This document shows positions 1 through 10,236 of a DNA stretch of 64,000 nucleotides, one piece after another. The notes under the pieces are model-generated. The model saw nothing but the letters and a program-made list of their open reading frames with translations. It was not told the origin of the DNA and searched no databases. The position numbers and the translations under genes are program-made. Every line of letters starts with the position of its first letter. Position 1 is the first letter of the stretch. The stretch lies in contig NZ_AP025523.1 of assembly GCF_027923555.1 (NCBI RefSeq), positions 2,112,484 through 2,176,483 of the forward strand, in the 5' to 3' direction. The DNA comes from Vulcanimicrobium alpinum (GTDB lineage: Bacteria; Vulcanimicrobiota; Vulcanimicrobiia; Vulcanimicrobiales; Vulcanimicrobiaceae).

Positions 1-1143
1 ACGATCACGCTGGGCAACCGCCAAGCCACTGAGATCATCCTCGCCGCCGGCGTCGATGGCCGCGACGCTCATCGCGCCGCATACATGGCGTCGCTCGCCG
101 ACGAGACGCCGGAGGGGCGCTCGATCGTCACCCTGGCCGCTCCGCTCGCCGGGATCGACCCGAGCACGAAAGGGAAACTCCCCGCCGATGCGACGATCGT
201 CCCGTTCAGCGCGTACACGCGCATGAGCGGCGTCGACTTCCCCGGCGGCCCGTCGTTGCGCAAGGGCGCGCCCGATGCGGTGCGCGCGTGGGTGGCGTCC
301 CAACCCAGCGGCACCATGTCGAACGAACTCGTCGGCGACGTCGAGCGGATCGCGCGCGCCGGAGGCACGCCGCTGCTGCTCGCCGAGAACAATCGCATCA
401 TCGGTGCGATCGCCTTGCGCGACATCCTCAAGCCGAACATGAAGGAACGCTTCGACCGCCTGCGCGCGATGGGGATCCGCACCGTGATGATCACCGGCGA
501 CAACCCGCTTACCGCGAGCGCGATCGCGCGCGAATCAGGCGTCGACGACTTCCTCGCCGAAGCGACGCCGGAGACGAAAATGGCGCTGATCAAGCGCGAG
601 CAGACCGCGGGCCGGCTCGTCGCGATGACCGGCGACGGCACCAACGACGCACCGGCGCTCGCGCAAGCCGACGTCGGCCTCGCGATGAACAGCGGGACGC
701 AGGCCGCCAAAGAGGCCGGCAACATGGTCGACCTCGACTCCGATCCCACCAAGCTCATCGAAGTCGTCGAGGTCGGCAAGCAACTGCTGATGACGCGCGG
801 CGCGCTCACGACCTTCTCGATCGCGAACGACGTCGCGAAGTACTTCGCGATCCTGCCCGCGATGTTCATGACTGCGTATCCCGCGATGGACGCGCTCAAC
901 ATCATGCGGCTCGCCACGCCGGCGAGCGCGATCCTCTCAGCGATCATCTTCAACGCGATCATCATCATCGCGCTGATCCCGCTCGCCCTGCGCGGCGTGC
1001 GCTACCGCCCGCGCGGTGCCAACGCCGTGCTTCGCGAGAACGTACTCGTCTACGGGCTCGGCGGCATTATCGTCCCGTTCATCGGGATCAAGGCGATCGA
1101 CCTGATCCTGGTCGCCTTGCATCTCACCGGAGCGCACGCATGA
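1..1143 (+). CDS. kdpB: Potassium-transporting ATPase subunit B (KdpB), 5' truncated by window edge
   Basis: Catalytic P-type ATPase subunit of the high-affinity K+ pump KdpFABC in the inner membrane. The frame is open from base 1, so the true start and the phosphorylated DKTGT site lie outside the window. The 380 visible residues hold the later nucleotide-binding and hinge parts: [27 protein letters not shown] near residue 164, [20 protein letters not shown] near residue 209, then the C-terminal membrane helices. These are diagnostic for KdpB. Its stop overlaps the kdpC start (ATGA), showing translational coupling within kdpABC. Confidence 0.97.
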   Translation, partial: TITLGNRQATEIILAAGVDGRDAHRAAYMASLADETPEGRSIVTLAAPLAGIDPSTKGKLPADATIVPFSAYTRMSGVDFPGGPSLRKGAPDAVRAWVASQPSGTMSNELVGDVERIARAGGTPLLLAENNRIIGAIALRDILKPNMKERFDRLRAMGIRTVMITGDNPLTASAIARESGVDDFLAEATPETKMALIKREQTAGRLVAMTGDGTNDAPALAQADVGLAMNSGTQAAKEAGNMVDLDSDPTKLIEVVEVGKQLLMTRGALTTFSIANDVAKYFAILPAMFMTAYPAMDALNIMRLATPASAILSAIIFNAIIIIALIPLALRGVRYRPRGANAVLRENVLVYGLGGIIVPFIGIKAIDLILVALHLTGAHA

Positions 1144-1733
1144 TCGTCACGCAACGCCATATCGTGACCTCGGTGCTGTACACGATCGTCACGGTCGTGC
1201 TGCTCGGCGTGCTGTATCCGGTCGCGATCTGGGCGATCAGCGTCGTGCTGTTTCCGCATCAGGCCGCGGGTTCGCTGATCACCGTGAACGGCACCGTGAT
1301 CGGCTCCGAACTCGTCGGCCAAAACTTCAGCAAGCCCACGTATTTTCACCCGCGCCCGTCGGCTGCCGGGAAAGGGTACGATCCGACGTCGACGGGCGGC
1401 ACCAACCTCGGACCCACGTCGAAGAAACTGATCGACGCGACGAAGGCCGCCGTGGCGGCGCTTCGTAAAGAGAACCCGGATGCGACGGGCCCGATTCCGA
1501 TGGATCTCGTGACCTCAAGCGGGAGCGGGATCGACCCCGACATCTCGCCCGAGGGCGCGTACTATCAAGCGCCGCGCGTCGCGAAGGCGCGCGGGAGCAC
1601 CGTCGCGGCCGTGCGCGCGCTGATCGGCGCGCACGTCACTCCTCGTACGCTCGGCATCCTCGGCGAACCGCGCGTGAACGTCCTCGAACTCAATCGCGCG
1701 CTTGACGCGCAAGGAGCCCCCCCGTCCAAGTGA
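1140..1733 (+). CDS. kdpC: Potassium-transporting ATPase subunit C (KdpC)
   Basis: Single-span accessory subunit of KdpFABC that stabilises the complex and assists ATP binding. The 197 residues begin [20 protein letters not shown], one membrane helix at about residues 8-36. The family hallmarks follow: [20 protein letters not shown], a long polar region with [16 protein letters not shown], and the C-terminal [18 protein letters not shown]. Length is normal for KdpC. The ATG is inside the kdpB stop, and the stop overlaps the next gene's GTG. Confidence 0.97.
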   Translation: MIVTQRHIVTSVLYTIVTVVLLGVLYPVAIWAISVVLFPHQAAGSLITVNGTVIGSELVGQNFSKPTYFHPRPSAAGKGYDPTSTGGTNLGPTSKKLIDATKAAVAALRKENPDATGPIPMDLVTSSGSGIDPDISPEGAYYQAPRVAKARGSTVAAVRALIGAHVTPRTLGILGEPRVNVLELNRALDAQGAPPSK

Positions 1734-2590
1734 TTCGCACCATCGTCGCGGCAGCGCTCGTCGCGCTGCCGTCGGCCGCTCTCGCGCAGACCGCGCCGTC
1801 CCCGGCTGCGTCGCCGTCCGCATCGCCCGCAGCGAACGACATCTGCTCGAGCGGCCTCAACGCCGTCGTCAGCCGACCGACGCAAACGACGTCGGCCTGC
1901 GTCGTCAAACCGAACCGGATTCTGATCGAAACCGGATATCAAACGCAGACCGCCGACGTCTCCGGCGGCGGTTCCTACACGTATCAGTCCGTGCCGAACG
2001 CGACGATCCGCATCGGCACCGCGATGCGCAACGTCGAACTGCAGGTGCTGCCGCCGTCCGCGATCCGTTCCGCCGGGCTCACTGTCACCTCCGACGTCGG
2101 CGCCGGCGTGAAATGGCAGGCCGTCTCGACACCGACGTTCGCGTTCGGCGTCGATACGATCCTGACGGCGCCGACTGGAACGGATCCGGCGCGTTCGCCG
2201 AACGCTCTCGGCAGTGCGAACGCGGCGACGTACGTCTACAACGCGCAGGTGCAGGGTTCGCTCGGCAAGATCTTCGGCTACTCCGCCGGCGTCGGACTGC
2301 AGTACCTCGCTTCGGCCGGCGCGCGCTATATCTCGACGGTGCCGTCACTCGGGATGAGCGCGTCGCTCCCCAACGGCTTCGCCGTCGTCGTCGAAGGCTT
2401 CCACGCGACCAATGGCGAGGGTCCGGCAACGCCGGGCCACACCTGGTTCGACGCTGCGCTCGAGAAAGTCGTGGGCAACGCGCAGTTCGACCTTAACTTC
2501 GGCGTCTCGGACCGCATCACGCCGGCGCCCGGCGTGCCGAGCGTCCAGCGCCGCTACGCCGGCTTCGGGATCAGCTATCTGATCCCGTAA
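1730..2590 (+). CDS. Secreted or outer-membrane protein of unknown role, downstream of kdpC
   Basis: The 286 residues begin with an obvious signal peptide ([20 protein letters not shown]) and an Ala/Ser/Pro linker. The rest is rich in alternating Gly, Ala, aromatic and polar residues ([20 protein letters not shown] and similar) and ends in a beta-like segment with a terminal hydrophobic motif ([11 protein letters not shown]). This resembles beta-barrels of the MetA-pathway/porin-like type. It starts at GTG inside the kdpC stop codon, so it is co-transcribed with the K+ pump. A role in ion passage through an outer membrane is only an inference. Confidence 0.6.
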   Translation: MIRTIVAAALVALPSAALAQTAPSPAASPSASPAANDICSSGLNAVVSRPTQTTSACVVKPNRILIETGYQTQTADVSGGGSYTYQSVPNATIRIGTAMRNVELQVLPPSAIRSAGLTVTSDVGAGVKWQAVSTPTFAFGVDTILTAPTGTDPARSPNALGSANAATYVYNAQVQGSLGKIFGYSAGVGLQYLASAGARYISTVPSLGMSASLPNGFAVVVEGFHATNGEGPATPGHTWFDAALEKVVGNAQFDLNFGVSDRITPAPGVPSVQRRYAGFGISYLIP

Positions 2591-2593
2591 GCG

Positions 2594-4687
2594 TCACTCA
2601 CTGGGCTCCGACGTTACCGACGCAGCGCGCGGCGCAAGGACGAGCAGTTCCTTCGCGCCGGCCTTCAGGACGCGCGACGCGAACGACGCTTTCCCGCCGA
2701 AGAGCCGCCGCGGTCCGCGCGGCGACTCGACGGCGATCACGTCCTGCGGCTCGGCGATCGCGACGAGCCGCTGCGCCGCATCGTCGCCGCGATCGGAGAG
2801 GAACGAGCCGCGCGCTTTTCGCGCCGTGCGCGCAAGCGCGTCGACGACAGCGTGCGGCGCGTCGTCACCGGGCTTGAGAATCGTTACCACGCGCAGATCG
2901 ACATCGAGCCGGCCCGCCAGCCGTCCCATCCGCTCGATCAGTGCGACGTCGCGCTCGCGCGGCAGCACGCCGACGACGATCCGCCCGAACGGACGCGCGT
3001 GACGACGCTGCAGGCGCGCGTGCAGAACCTCGCGGATCGCGAGCTCGCGCAGCGCGGCGAGATGCTCGGTCTTAAAAAAGTTGCTCAGCGCGGCGTCGAT
3101 CCGCTCGCGCGGGTAGATCTTCCCCTCGCGAAGACGCTGGCGCAGCACGTCGGGCGCGACGTCGATGAAGATCAATTCGTCGGCGACTTCGAGGATCGCG
3201 TCGGGGACGGTCTCGCGCACGCGCGTCCCGGTAATCCGCTCTACCGCATCGCCGAGCCCTTCGAGGTGCTGGACGTTGAGCGTCGTCATCACCGAGATCC
3301 CCGCGCGCAGCACGTTGATCACGTCGTCGTAGCGTTTCGCGTAGGGGCTGCCGGCAGCGTTGGTATGCGCAAGCTCGTCGATCAGCGCGGTCTGCGGACG
3401 GCGCTGCAAGAGCGCCTCGCGATCGAGCTCGCCGTTGGGAAGCCGCGCAAGCCGCTCGAGCCCTTCGAGCTTCGCCGCCGTCTCGGCGCGGCCGTGCGTC
3501 TCGACCAGCGCGGCGACGACATCGACGCCTTCGTCGCGCAGCTGCTGCGCGCGGTCGAGCATCGCGTACGTCTTCCCGCTGCCGGCGACCGAACCGAGGA
3601 AGATGATCAATTTGCCGTAGCCGAGCTTCATCCGGTCGCCTACGACGTGGCCGTAGGGATGGCGCGCGCCCTCCGGCGCCCGCACGATCGCCGGCCGGCT
3701 CGGATCGACGACGTAGATGTCGCGATCGACCGGTCGCATGAGAATCTTCGCCGCCAGCTCGCCGTTCGGAATCGCGATCAGCGCGGCGCGCACGGCGTCA
3801 AGTTCGCCGCGGTCCAGTTTCGCCGGCGGATCGACGCGCGACGCGTCGACTGCAAGCCGCGCGTCGAGATACGTCTCGGGATCGATCGCGCCCAGGCTCG
3901 TCGTCTCCAGCGCGAGATCGAGCGCGTCGGTCAGCCCCGCGAGCCGGCGCAGGTAGCGCTCGGCGTCGAAGCCCGGCGTGATCACCGCCAGCGCCGCCGA
4001 GGTGCGCGCGGGCGCAACGACCGGGATCGTGAGCCCGTCGATCGTGCGCAGCAGCAGCTCGCGGAGCAGTTCGAGGTTCTGCGGCTTGAACGCGCCGGCG
4101 TACGCACGCTCGATGTCTTCGGGTCGCACGATGCGCCCGTCGCGCAGGCGCGACTCCAAGATCGACGGCGAGACGTCGAGCGCGACGACGGTGTCCGCCG
4201 CTTTGAGAAACGACAGCGGGACCAGTTCGCGCACCGGAAAGCCGAGGATGCGCTCCGCGACGGGCGCGACCGTCTCAAGGTGCTGCACGTTGAACGCGCC
4301 GAGCACCGATTTCCCCGCGGCGCGCAGCGCGAGCGCGTCCTGCCAGCGCTTCACGTTGGGGGCGCCTTCGGGGTTGGCGTGCGCGAGCTCGTCGAGGACG
4401 ATCGTCTCGAAGTCGCTGCGCAGCGCGGTCTCGAGGTCGAAATCCTCGAACGCGCCGAAGCGGCGCGGCGGAATCACTGGAAGCCGTGCCGCGAGCGCGT
4501 CGAGGTCGGGACGGTCTTTCGTCTCGATCCAGCCGATCGCGACGCGGCGCCGCGCCTGCTGCTGACCGATCGCATCGGTCAGCAAACGATGCGTCTTACC
4601 TGCGCCCGGCGTGCTACCGAGGTAGATCGTGAGCCTCGGGCCCAGCCCGAGCTCCGTGAGCAGCGATTGCGGGCTCGGCCGTTCCAC
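2594..4687 (-). CDS. Stand-alone tandem KdpD sensor-domain protein with no kinase domain
   Basis: Two copies of the KdpD N-terminal (osmosensitive K+ channel sensor) domain in one 697-residue chain. Copy 1 has a P-loop (GSTPGAGKTH), VLDELAHANPEGAP and FNVQHLETVAP. Copy 2 has GSVAGSGKTYAMLDRA, LIDELAHTNAAGSPYAKRYD and LNVQHLEGLGDAVERITGTR. A Usp-like segment ends the protein. The histidine-kinase half of normal KdpD is absent. It lies tail-to-tail with the kdpC-linked gene and divergent from a histidine kinase. The start is uncertain: GTG at 4687 is preferred; a TTG at 4759 would overlap the divergent gene. Confidence 0.85.
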   Translation of the reverse strand: MERPSPQSLLTELGLGPRLTIYLGSTPGAGKTHRLLTDAIGQQQARRRVAIGWIETKDRPDLDALAARLPVIPPRRFGAFEDFDLETALRSDFETIVLDELAHANPEGAPNVKRWQDALALRAAGKSVLGAFNVQHLETVAPVAERILGFPVRELVPLSFLKAADTVVALDVSPSILESRLRDGRIVRPEDIERAYAGAFKPQNLELLRELLLRTIDGLTIPVVAPARTSAALAVITPGFDAERYLRRLAGLTDALDLALETTSLGAIDPETYLDARLAVDASRVDPPAKLDRGELDAVRAALIAIPNGELAAKILMRPVDRDIYVVDPSRPAIVRAPEGARHPYGHVVGDRMKLGYGKLIIFLGSVAGSGKTYAMLDRAQQLRDEGVDVVAALVETHGRAETAAKLEGLERLARLPNGELDREALLQRRPQTALIDELAHTNAAGSPYAKRYDDVINVLRAGISVMTTLNVQHLEGLGDAVERITGTRVRETVPDAILEVADELIFIDVAPDVLRQRLREGKIYPRERIDAALSNFFKTEHLAALRELAIREVLHARLQRRHARPFGRIVVGVLPRERDVALIERMGRLAGRLDVDLRVVTILKPGDDAPHAVVDALARTARKARGSFLSDRGDDAAQRLVAIAEPQDVIAVESPRGPRRLFGGKASFASRVLKAGAKELLVLAPRAASVTSEPSE

Positions 4688-4737
4688 GCCGCGGACTTCG
4701 GCGCAGGGCGGTGACGTCCGCTGCGGAAGGCACGGCC

Positions 4738-6273
4738 GTGCGCGCGCGATGGATTCCAATCCTCTCGTTCGCGATGCTGGCGGTCGCCTTCGTCATCGAC
4801 GTCAAGACCCCGCAGACGCTGGTTGTCGCGATCCTGCTCGACGTCCCGATCGTGCTCTCGGCGTTCGCCGGCAGCCGCAGTCTTACGGCGTGGCTCGTGA
4901 TTGCGGCGCTTGCCGCGAACGGTGTCGCCGGATACCTCAACGGCGTCGCCGCCGGAGGGTGGGACGCGATCGGCGTTGCGGACCGCGCCCTCGCCGCGCT
5001 CTCGATCGCGCTGGTCGGCTGGCTCGGCACGACGCTCCAGGAACGCGCTCGCACCTTCGGCCGGCTCGCCGCGCAGGAATCGCGCGCACGGCGCGAAGCG
5101 CAGCTCGCGGTCGCCGTCGACCGCATCCGCGCGTCGCTCTCGTACGAGATCGTTCTGCGCGCGATCGTCCGCGAGGCACCGGCGCTCTTCAACGCGCCCG
5201 ACGCCCGCTGGATCCCCGAAGATCGCGGTGAAGGGATGCTGACGGCGACGCGCGACCGCGACGAGGTCGCCCTCAGCGCCTACGCGGTGAGACCGGAGAT
5301 CACCTCGATCGCGCGTCGCGCGTTCGACGACGACGACGTCGTCGAGCTGCGAGCGGACGATCCGCTCGGGGGCATGGTGCTCGACGGCATCGGCGCACGC
5401 GCGGCGCTCGCGCTGCCGTACAGCGATCGCGGCGAGCCGCTCGGGACGCTGCTGCTGGGTTTCGCCGCACCGGCCGACATCGACGAGATCGCACGCGCGC
5501 TGGCCCGCGCCTACGCGCGCAGCGGAAGCGCGGCGCTCGCGCAGACGCGTTTGTTTGCGCAGCTTGCCGAGCGCAACGACGCGCTCGCCGAACGCGGCGG
5601 GGTGATCCGCGATCTCGTCTACGCGCTCTCACACGATCTGCGCACGCCGCTCGCCGCGCTCGGACTCACGTTCCGGCAAGCGAAAGACGGACTGTACGGA
5701 CCGATGCCCGGCGCCTATCTCGAGATCGTCGACCGCAGCATCGTCGCCACCGACGAACTGCAGCGGCTCGCGGAGACGCTGCTGCTCGTCGCGCGCTTCG
5801 AGTCGGGCGAACGCCGCCCGCGCCGGGAACCGGTCGACGTCGATCTACTGCTTGCCGAGGTGGTCGGCGAACTCGAGCCGATCGCCGCAGCGCGTCACGT
5901 CGATCTGCAGGTCGGCGACGTCTGCGGTTCGCGAATCGAAGGCGACCGCGGCGATTTGCGCCGGGCATTGACCAACCTGGTCGCCAACGCCCTCGAACAC
6001 ACGCCGGCCGGCGGGACCGTGAACGTCGCCGCGCACCGCAACGGCGAGGGAATTGCGATCGACGTCGTCGACGACGGGCCCGGCGTCGCGCCCGCGGCGC
6101 GCGCAACGCTGTTCGAACGCTTCGCGGGCGGCGAAGGCCGGCGCGGCGCGGGTTCTGGCCTCGGCCTCTACATCGTGCGCCGCGTCGCCGAAGAGACGGG
6201 CGGCACCGCGCGCTACGCGCCGCGCGCGCCGCACGGCAGCATCTTCTCGATCGTCGTTCCGGTGCGAGGATGA
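4738..6273 (+). CDS. Membrane sensor histidine kinase
   Basis: 511 residues. About four hydrophobic helices lie in the first 110 residues, then a coiled linker and a GAF-like region (to about residue 285). The HisKA dimerisation box has SHDLRTPLAALG with the phospho-acceptor His near residue 299, followed by the ATPase domain with the N box (LTNLVANALEHTP), the G1 box (DVVDDGPGV) and the G2 box (GSGLGLYIVRR). GTG 4738 is chosen because GGAAGG lies 7 bases upstream; GTG 4711 is possible. It overlaps the response regulator by ATGA, so the two form one two-component operon. It is divergent from the tandem KdpD-sensor gene, which suggests a link to K+ or turgor sensing. Confidence 0.92.
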   Translation: MRARWIPILSFAMLAVAFVIDVKTPQTLVVAILLDVPIVLSAFAGSRSLTAWLVIAALAANGVAGYLNGVAAGGWDAIGVADRALAALSIALVGWLGTTLQERARTFGRLAAQESRARREAQLAVAVDRIRASLSYEIVLRAIVREAPALFNAPDARWIPEDRGEGMLTATRDRDEVALSAYAVRPEITSIARRAFDDDDVVELRADDPLGGMVLDGIGARAALALPYSDRGEPLGTLLLGFAAPADIDEIARALARAYARSGSAALAQTRLFAQLAERNDALAERGGVIRDLVYALSHDLRTPLAALGLTFRQAKDGLYGPMPGAYLEIVDRSIVATDELQRLAETLLLVARFESGERRPRREPVDVDLLLAEVVGELEPIAAARHVDLQVGDVCGSRIEGDRGDLRRALTNLVANALEHTPAGGTVNVAAHRNGEGIAIDVVDDGPGVAPAARATLFERFAGGEGRRGAGSGLGLYIVRRVAEETGGTARYAPRAPHGSIFSIVVPVRG

Positions 6274-6908
6274 GCGAGACGATTCGCGCGGTGCTCGTCG
6301 AGGACCACGCGCTCACGCGCGCGGGCATGCGCGCCGCGCTGACGGCGAACGGCGTCGACGTCGTCGCCGAAACCGCCGACGGCGTCTCGGGCGAGGCGGC
6401 GATCGTGCGCGAACGTCCCGATGTCGCCGTCGTCGACATCGGCCTGCCCGGGATGGACGGGATCGCAGTGACGCGCGCCGTGAAGGCGGCCGGGATCGGC
6501 GTGCGCGTCGTCGTCGTGACGATGCACGAACTCGACGAGGAAGTGCTCGCGGCGCTCGCCGCCGGCGCCGATGCGTACTGCGTGAAATCGTCGGACACGT
6601 CGATCGTCATCGACGCGGTACGCACCGTCGCGGCCGGCGGTGCCTACTTCGATCCGCGCATCGCGCACGTCGTGCTGCGCCGCTTCAATGCGGCAGCGTC
6701 GCCGCAGGCACCCTCCCCGCTGACGCCGCGCGAACTCGACGTCCTGCGGCTGATCGCCGACGGCTTAGGCAACGTCGAGATCGCCGAACAGCTTCACCTA
6801 GGGCTCGGAACCGTGAAGGGCCACGTCCGCGACATCCTCGAGAAACTCTCCGCCTCGGACCGTGCGCACGCCGCCGTCACCGCGTTTCGGCGTGGGCTTC
6901 TGTCCTAG
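6270..6908 (+). CDS. NarL/FixJ-type response regulator
   Basis: The 212-residue partner of the upstream kinase. The receiver domain has the acidic pocket (VLVEDHALTRAGM), phospho-acceptor Asp56 in VVDIGLPGMDG, and the conserved Lys near 106 (AYCVKSSD). A LuxR-type helix-turn-helix follows (LTPRELDVLRLIADGL, IAEQLHLGLGTVKGHVRDIL). Normal Kdp systems use an OmpR-type KdpE, so this pair is not a canonical KdpDE even though it neighbours the kdp genes. Its start overlaps the kinase stop. Confidence 0.95.
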   Translation: MSETIRAVLVEDHALTRAGMRAALTANGVDVVAETADGVSGEAAIVRERPDVAVVDIGLPGMDGIAVTRAVKAAGIGVRVVVVTMHELDEEVLAALAAGADAYCVKSSDTSIVIDAVRTVAAGGAYFDPRIAHVVLRRFNAAASPQAPSPLTPRELDVLRLIADGLGNVEIAEQLHLGLGTVKGHVRDILEKLSASDRAHAAVTAFRRGLLS

Positions 6909-7035
6909 TCCGCCGCCGGACGGCCCGGCCTCGGGCACGACCACGCAGGCTCCCTCGAAGTTCATGGCAGAGTAAGCAGGGACGCGACAGCCGCATGTAA
7001 ATCTTCTTTTCGTACCGGGAGAAAGGACGACTCGT

Positions 7036-7761
7036 TTGGCCTACGAGGTCATTAAACGCGTCAGCGGCCGCGCGTACCGGTACCGGGTCGAGAGCTTTCG
7101 AGACCCGGAGACTCGTCGCGTCCGCGGCCGGTGGACGTACTTGGGCAGGGTCGATCCGGCCGACGCCGGGTTACCCCCGCGACCGCCCAAACCGAGCTCG
7201 AAAGAACGCCTGCTTGAAGCCGTCGCGCGCCTGCTGACCCAGCACGACGCCGAATCGCTTTCCGCGGGGTCGATCGCACGCGAGGCGGGCGTCGCTTACG
7301 GCACGTTTTACCGCTACTTCCGCGACCGCGCGCACGCCGTGCGCGAGACGCTGCTGCGCCACGGTCCCGCGCTCGGCGACGTCGCGGAGCGCTTCGCGCT
7401 GCCCGTCGGGACGCGCGGCGACGAACGCGGCCGGATGGAGTCGTGGATTCGCGAGAACGTCGCGGCGGCGCTGCGCGACCGCGGACTCGTCCGCGCCTGG
7501 CACATCTACTCGAACTCCGACGACGACGTGCTCGCGGCGCGGCGCACCGCGATCGACGCCGCGCATGACGCGCTCACCGGGCACCTCGAACGCCTGCATG
7601 CCGCCGGGATCGCGACGATCGCATCACCCGGCTTCACCGCGTACGCGCTCGTCGCGCTCGTCGTCGCCATGGGCCGCGACTGCGCGATCGAAGGAACGTT
7701 TCCCATCGAAAAACTTGACGGACTCGTCGCGCTCGCAACCGACCTCACCGGCCTCGCATAA
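7036..7761 (+). CDS. TetR/AcrR-family transcriptional regulator with a basic N-terminal extension
   Basis: 241 residues. The TTG start is supported by a GAGAAAGGA ribosome-binding site about 8 bases upstream. Residues 1-50 form a Tyr/Arg-rich strand-like segment (AYRYRVESFRDPETRRVRGR) unlike a standard TetR N-terminus. The TetR helix-turn-helix follows (AVARLLTQHDAESLSAGSIA, AGVAYGTFYRYFRDR), then a helical ligand-binding domain. No clear target operon is adjacent; the next gene, an S9 peptidase 66 bases downstream on the same strand, is a candidate. Confidence 0.85.
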   Translation: MAYEVIKRVSGRAYRYRVESFRDPETRRVRGRWTYLGRVDPADAGLPPRPPKPSSKERLLEAVARLLTQHDAESLSAGSIAREAGVAYGTFYRYFRDRAHAVRETLLRHGPALGDVAERFALPVGTRGDERGRMESWIRENVAAALRDRGLVRAWHIYSNSDDDVLAARRTAIDAAHDALTGHLERLHAAGIATIASPGFTAYALVALVVAMGRDCAIEGTFPIEKLDGLVALATDLTGLA

Positions 7762-7827
7762 CACTCCGTCACCCTGAGACCGCGTGACACGAGGACGCGG
7801 CGAACGGGCAGAGAACGCCGGGGCGCG

Positions 7828-10236
7828 ATGCAGGCGTCCCGTTCCGTTCTCGTTGCGCTGCTGTGCGCCGCGTGCTCCGCGCCGTCGTTCGCCGACGCGA
7901 CGCGCTACCGTACGCCGCCGCCGCCGATCGAGGCGGCGCTGCGCGCGCCGGCGATCCCCACCCTCACGGCGTCGCCGAATCGCGCCTGGATCGCGGAGCG
8001 CACGCCGCTGCGGTATCCGCCGGTCGCCGACCTCGCTCGGCCGATGCTCCGCCTCGCCGGTTTACGGATCGATCCGGCGACCAACGGAATCCACCACGCG
8101 TCTGCGTCGACGGCGCTCGCGTTCGTGCGCGTCGCCGACGGGAAGCACGTCGCCGTGGCGCTTCCGCCCGATGCACGCGTCACCGCGCTGGTCTTCTCGC
8201 CCGATGCGGCGCACTTCGCCTTCACCAACGCCACCGCGCGCGGGACCGAGCTGTGGCTCGGCACGACCGCGACCGGCGCAGCGCATCGCGTCGCGGGGCT
8301 CGCGGTCAACGACGTTTTCCCGAACGCGGTGACGTGGATGCCGGGCGGGACGAGCCTCCTGGTGCGCGCCGTCGACCGCACCGGACCGCCGCTGCAGCGC
8401 TCCGTCGCCGCGGGACCGGCGGTGCAGGAGACGGCCGGCGGCGCGGGGCCGATCGTCACGTACGAAGACCTGCTCGCCGACGCCGCCGACGAAGCGCTCT
8501 TCACGTACTACGCCGCCTCGCGCCTCGCGTTCGTCTCGGCCGACGGAACGCGCGTCGCGCGCACCGCGGCGCGCGGGATCTTCACCCGGTGCATCCCCTC
8601 CCCGCGCGACGGCGCGCTGGTGCTGACGACGCGCGTGCACGCGCCGTACTCGTACCTGTTCCCGTACCAGCGCTTTCCGCTCGCGACCGAGATCTACGAC
8701 GTGCGGGGCTCGCGCGTCGCGACGATCGCCGATCGGCCGCTCGCGGATCGCGTCCCCGCCGACGGCGTTCCGGCCGGACCGCGCGACGCGATGTGGCTGT
8801 CGTCGTCCCGTGCAGAGGTCGCATGGATCGAAGCGCTCGACGGCGGCGATCCAAACGTGACCGCGGCGGAACGCGACCGCATCGTCGCGCGCGCCGCGAC
8901 GGGCGGCGCACTGCACGAGCTGGCGCGCACCGCGCAGCGCGTCGCGCAGATCTCACCGCTGCACGCGGATTCACGTGTGCTCGTCGAAACCTACGATCCG
9001 CTGACCCGTACGAACGCGGTCGCCGCGATCGATACGCGCAGCCCGGGGTCGCCGCCGCGTGCGCTCTGGTCGCTGCGCGCCCGCGACGTATATCACGATC
9101 CCGGCGAGCCAATGACGATCGTCGAACCCAACGGCGCGAGCGCGGTGCTGCACGCCGGCGACGCGATCTACCTGCGCGGCGCGGGCTACGGTCCCGAGGG
9201 ACAGCGGCCGTTTCTCGACCGCTACGATCTCGCGACCGGCACGACGACGCGGCTGTTTCGCTCGGAGCTCGCGCCGCTCGAATCGGTCGGCTGGATCCTC
9301 GACGACGGCGCGTCATCGCTGCTGACGATCCGGCAATTGCCGGCCGATCCGCCCAACGCCTACGTGCGCGCGCGCGCCGGGACGCTGCGCGCGCTCACTG
9401 CGTTCGGCGATCCGCAGCCGATGCTGCGGGGCGTCGGCCGCCGCGTCGTGACGTACAAGCGCGCCGACGGCGTCGACCTCTCGTTCACGCTCTACACGCC
9501 GCCCGGCTGGCACGAGGGGACGCGGCTCCCGGCGCTGTTGTGGGCGTATCCGCTCGAGTTCGTCGACCGCGGTACCGCGTCGCAGAACGTCAACTCGACG
9601 CAGACGTTCGTCAACGTTACCGCCGGTTCGCCCGTGTTCTTCGCGCTCGCGGGATACGCCGTGCTCGACAACGCATCGATGCCGATCGTCGGCGATCCCA
9701 AAACCGTCAACGACACCTACATCGACCAGCTCACCGCCGACGCGCAGGCGGTGGTCGACACGGCGGTCGGGATGGGCGTCGTCGATCGCGACCGCATCGC
9801 GGTCGCCGGCCACTCCTACGGGGCCTTCATGACCGCGAACCTGCTCGCGCATACGCGCCTGTTCCGCGCCGGGATCGCGTGCAGCGGCGCGTACAACCGC
9901 AGCCTCACGCCGTTCGGCTTTCAGAACGAGACGCGCACGTATTGGGAGGCAACGGATCTCTACACGGCGATGTCGCCGTTCACGTACGCGAACCAGCTCA
10001 AGGATCCGCTGCTGCTGATTCACGGCGAGGCCGACGACAACACGGGCACCTATCCGATCCAGTCGCAGCGGTTCTACGCGGCGATCAAGGGCAACGGCGG
10101 GACGGCGCGTCTGGTGATGCTGCCCTACGAGGCGCACGGATACACCGGCCGCGAGTCCGTCGAGACGGTGCTCGCCGAGATGCTCGACTGGCTCGACCGT
10201 TACGTCAAGCCGCCGAAGGCGGCGTCAGCGCGCTGA
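7828..10236 (+). CDS. Secreted S9-family serine peptidase (glutamyl endopeptidase-like)
   Basis: 802 residues with an N-terminal export signal (SVLVALLCAACSAPSFA). The middle is a beta-propeller (about residues 60-540); the C-terminal alpha/beta hydrolase carries the prolyl-oligopeptidase triad: Ser663 in GHSYGAFMTANLLAH, Asp736 in HGEADDNTG and His770 in YEAHGY. Layout and motifs match the S9C/D branch that includes plant glutamyl endopeptidase, so cleavage after acidic residues is plausible but inferred. The 3' end overlaps the convergent acetyltransferase gene by 12 bases. Confidence 0.92.
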   Translation: MQASRSVLVALLCAACSAPSFADATRYRTPPPPIEAALRAPAIPTLTASPNRAWIAERTPLRYPPVADLARPMLRLAGLRIDPATNGIHHASASTALAFVRVADGKHVAVALPPDARVTALVFSPDAAHFAFTNATARGTELWLGTTATGAAHRVAGLAVNDVFPNAVTWMPGGTSLLVRAVDRTGPPLQRSVAAGPAVQETAGGAGPIVTYEDLLADAADEALFTYYAASRLAFVSADGTRVARTAARGIFTRCIPSPRDGALVLTTRVHAPYSYLFPYQRFPLATEIYDVRGSRVATIADRPLADRVPADGVPAGPRDAMWLSSSRAEVAWIEALDGGDPNVTAAERDRIVARAATGGALHELARTAQRVAQISPLHADSRVLVETYDPLTRTNAVAAIDTRSPGSPPRALWSLRARDVYHDPGEPMTIVEPNGASAVLHAGDAIYLRGAGYGPEGQRPFLDRYDLATGTTTRLFRSELAPLESVGWILDDGASSLLTIRQLPADPPNAYVRARAGTLRALTAFGDPQPMLRGVGRRVVTYKRADGVDLSFTLYTPPGWHEGTRLPALLWAYPLEFVDRGTASQNVNSTQTFVNVTAGSPVFFALAGYAVLDNASMPIVGDPKTVNDTYIDQLTADAQAVVDTAVGMGVVDRDRIAVAGHSYGAFMTANLLAHTRLFRAGIACSGAYNRSLTPFGFQNETRTYWEATDLYTAMSPFTYANQLKDPLLLIHGEADDNTGTYPIQSQRFYAAIKGNGGTARLVMLPYEAHGYTGRESVETVLAEMLDWLDRYVKPPKAASAR

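Noticed and set aside
288-1139. In-frame upstream extension of kdpC
   Set aside because: Arg/His-rich shadow of kdpB; KdpC clearly begins at ATG 1140.
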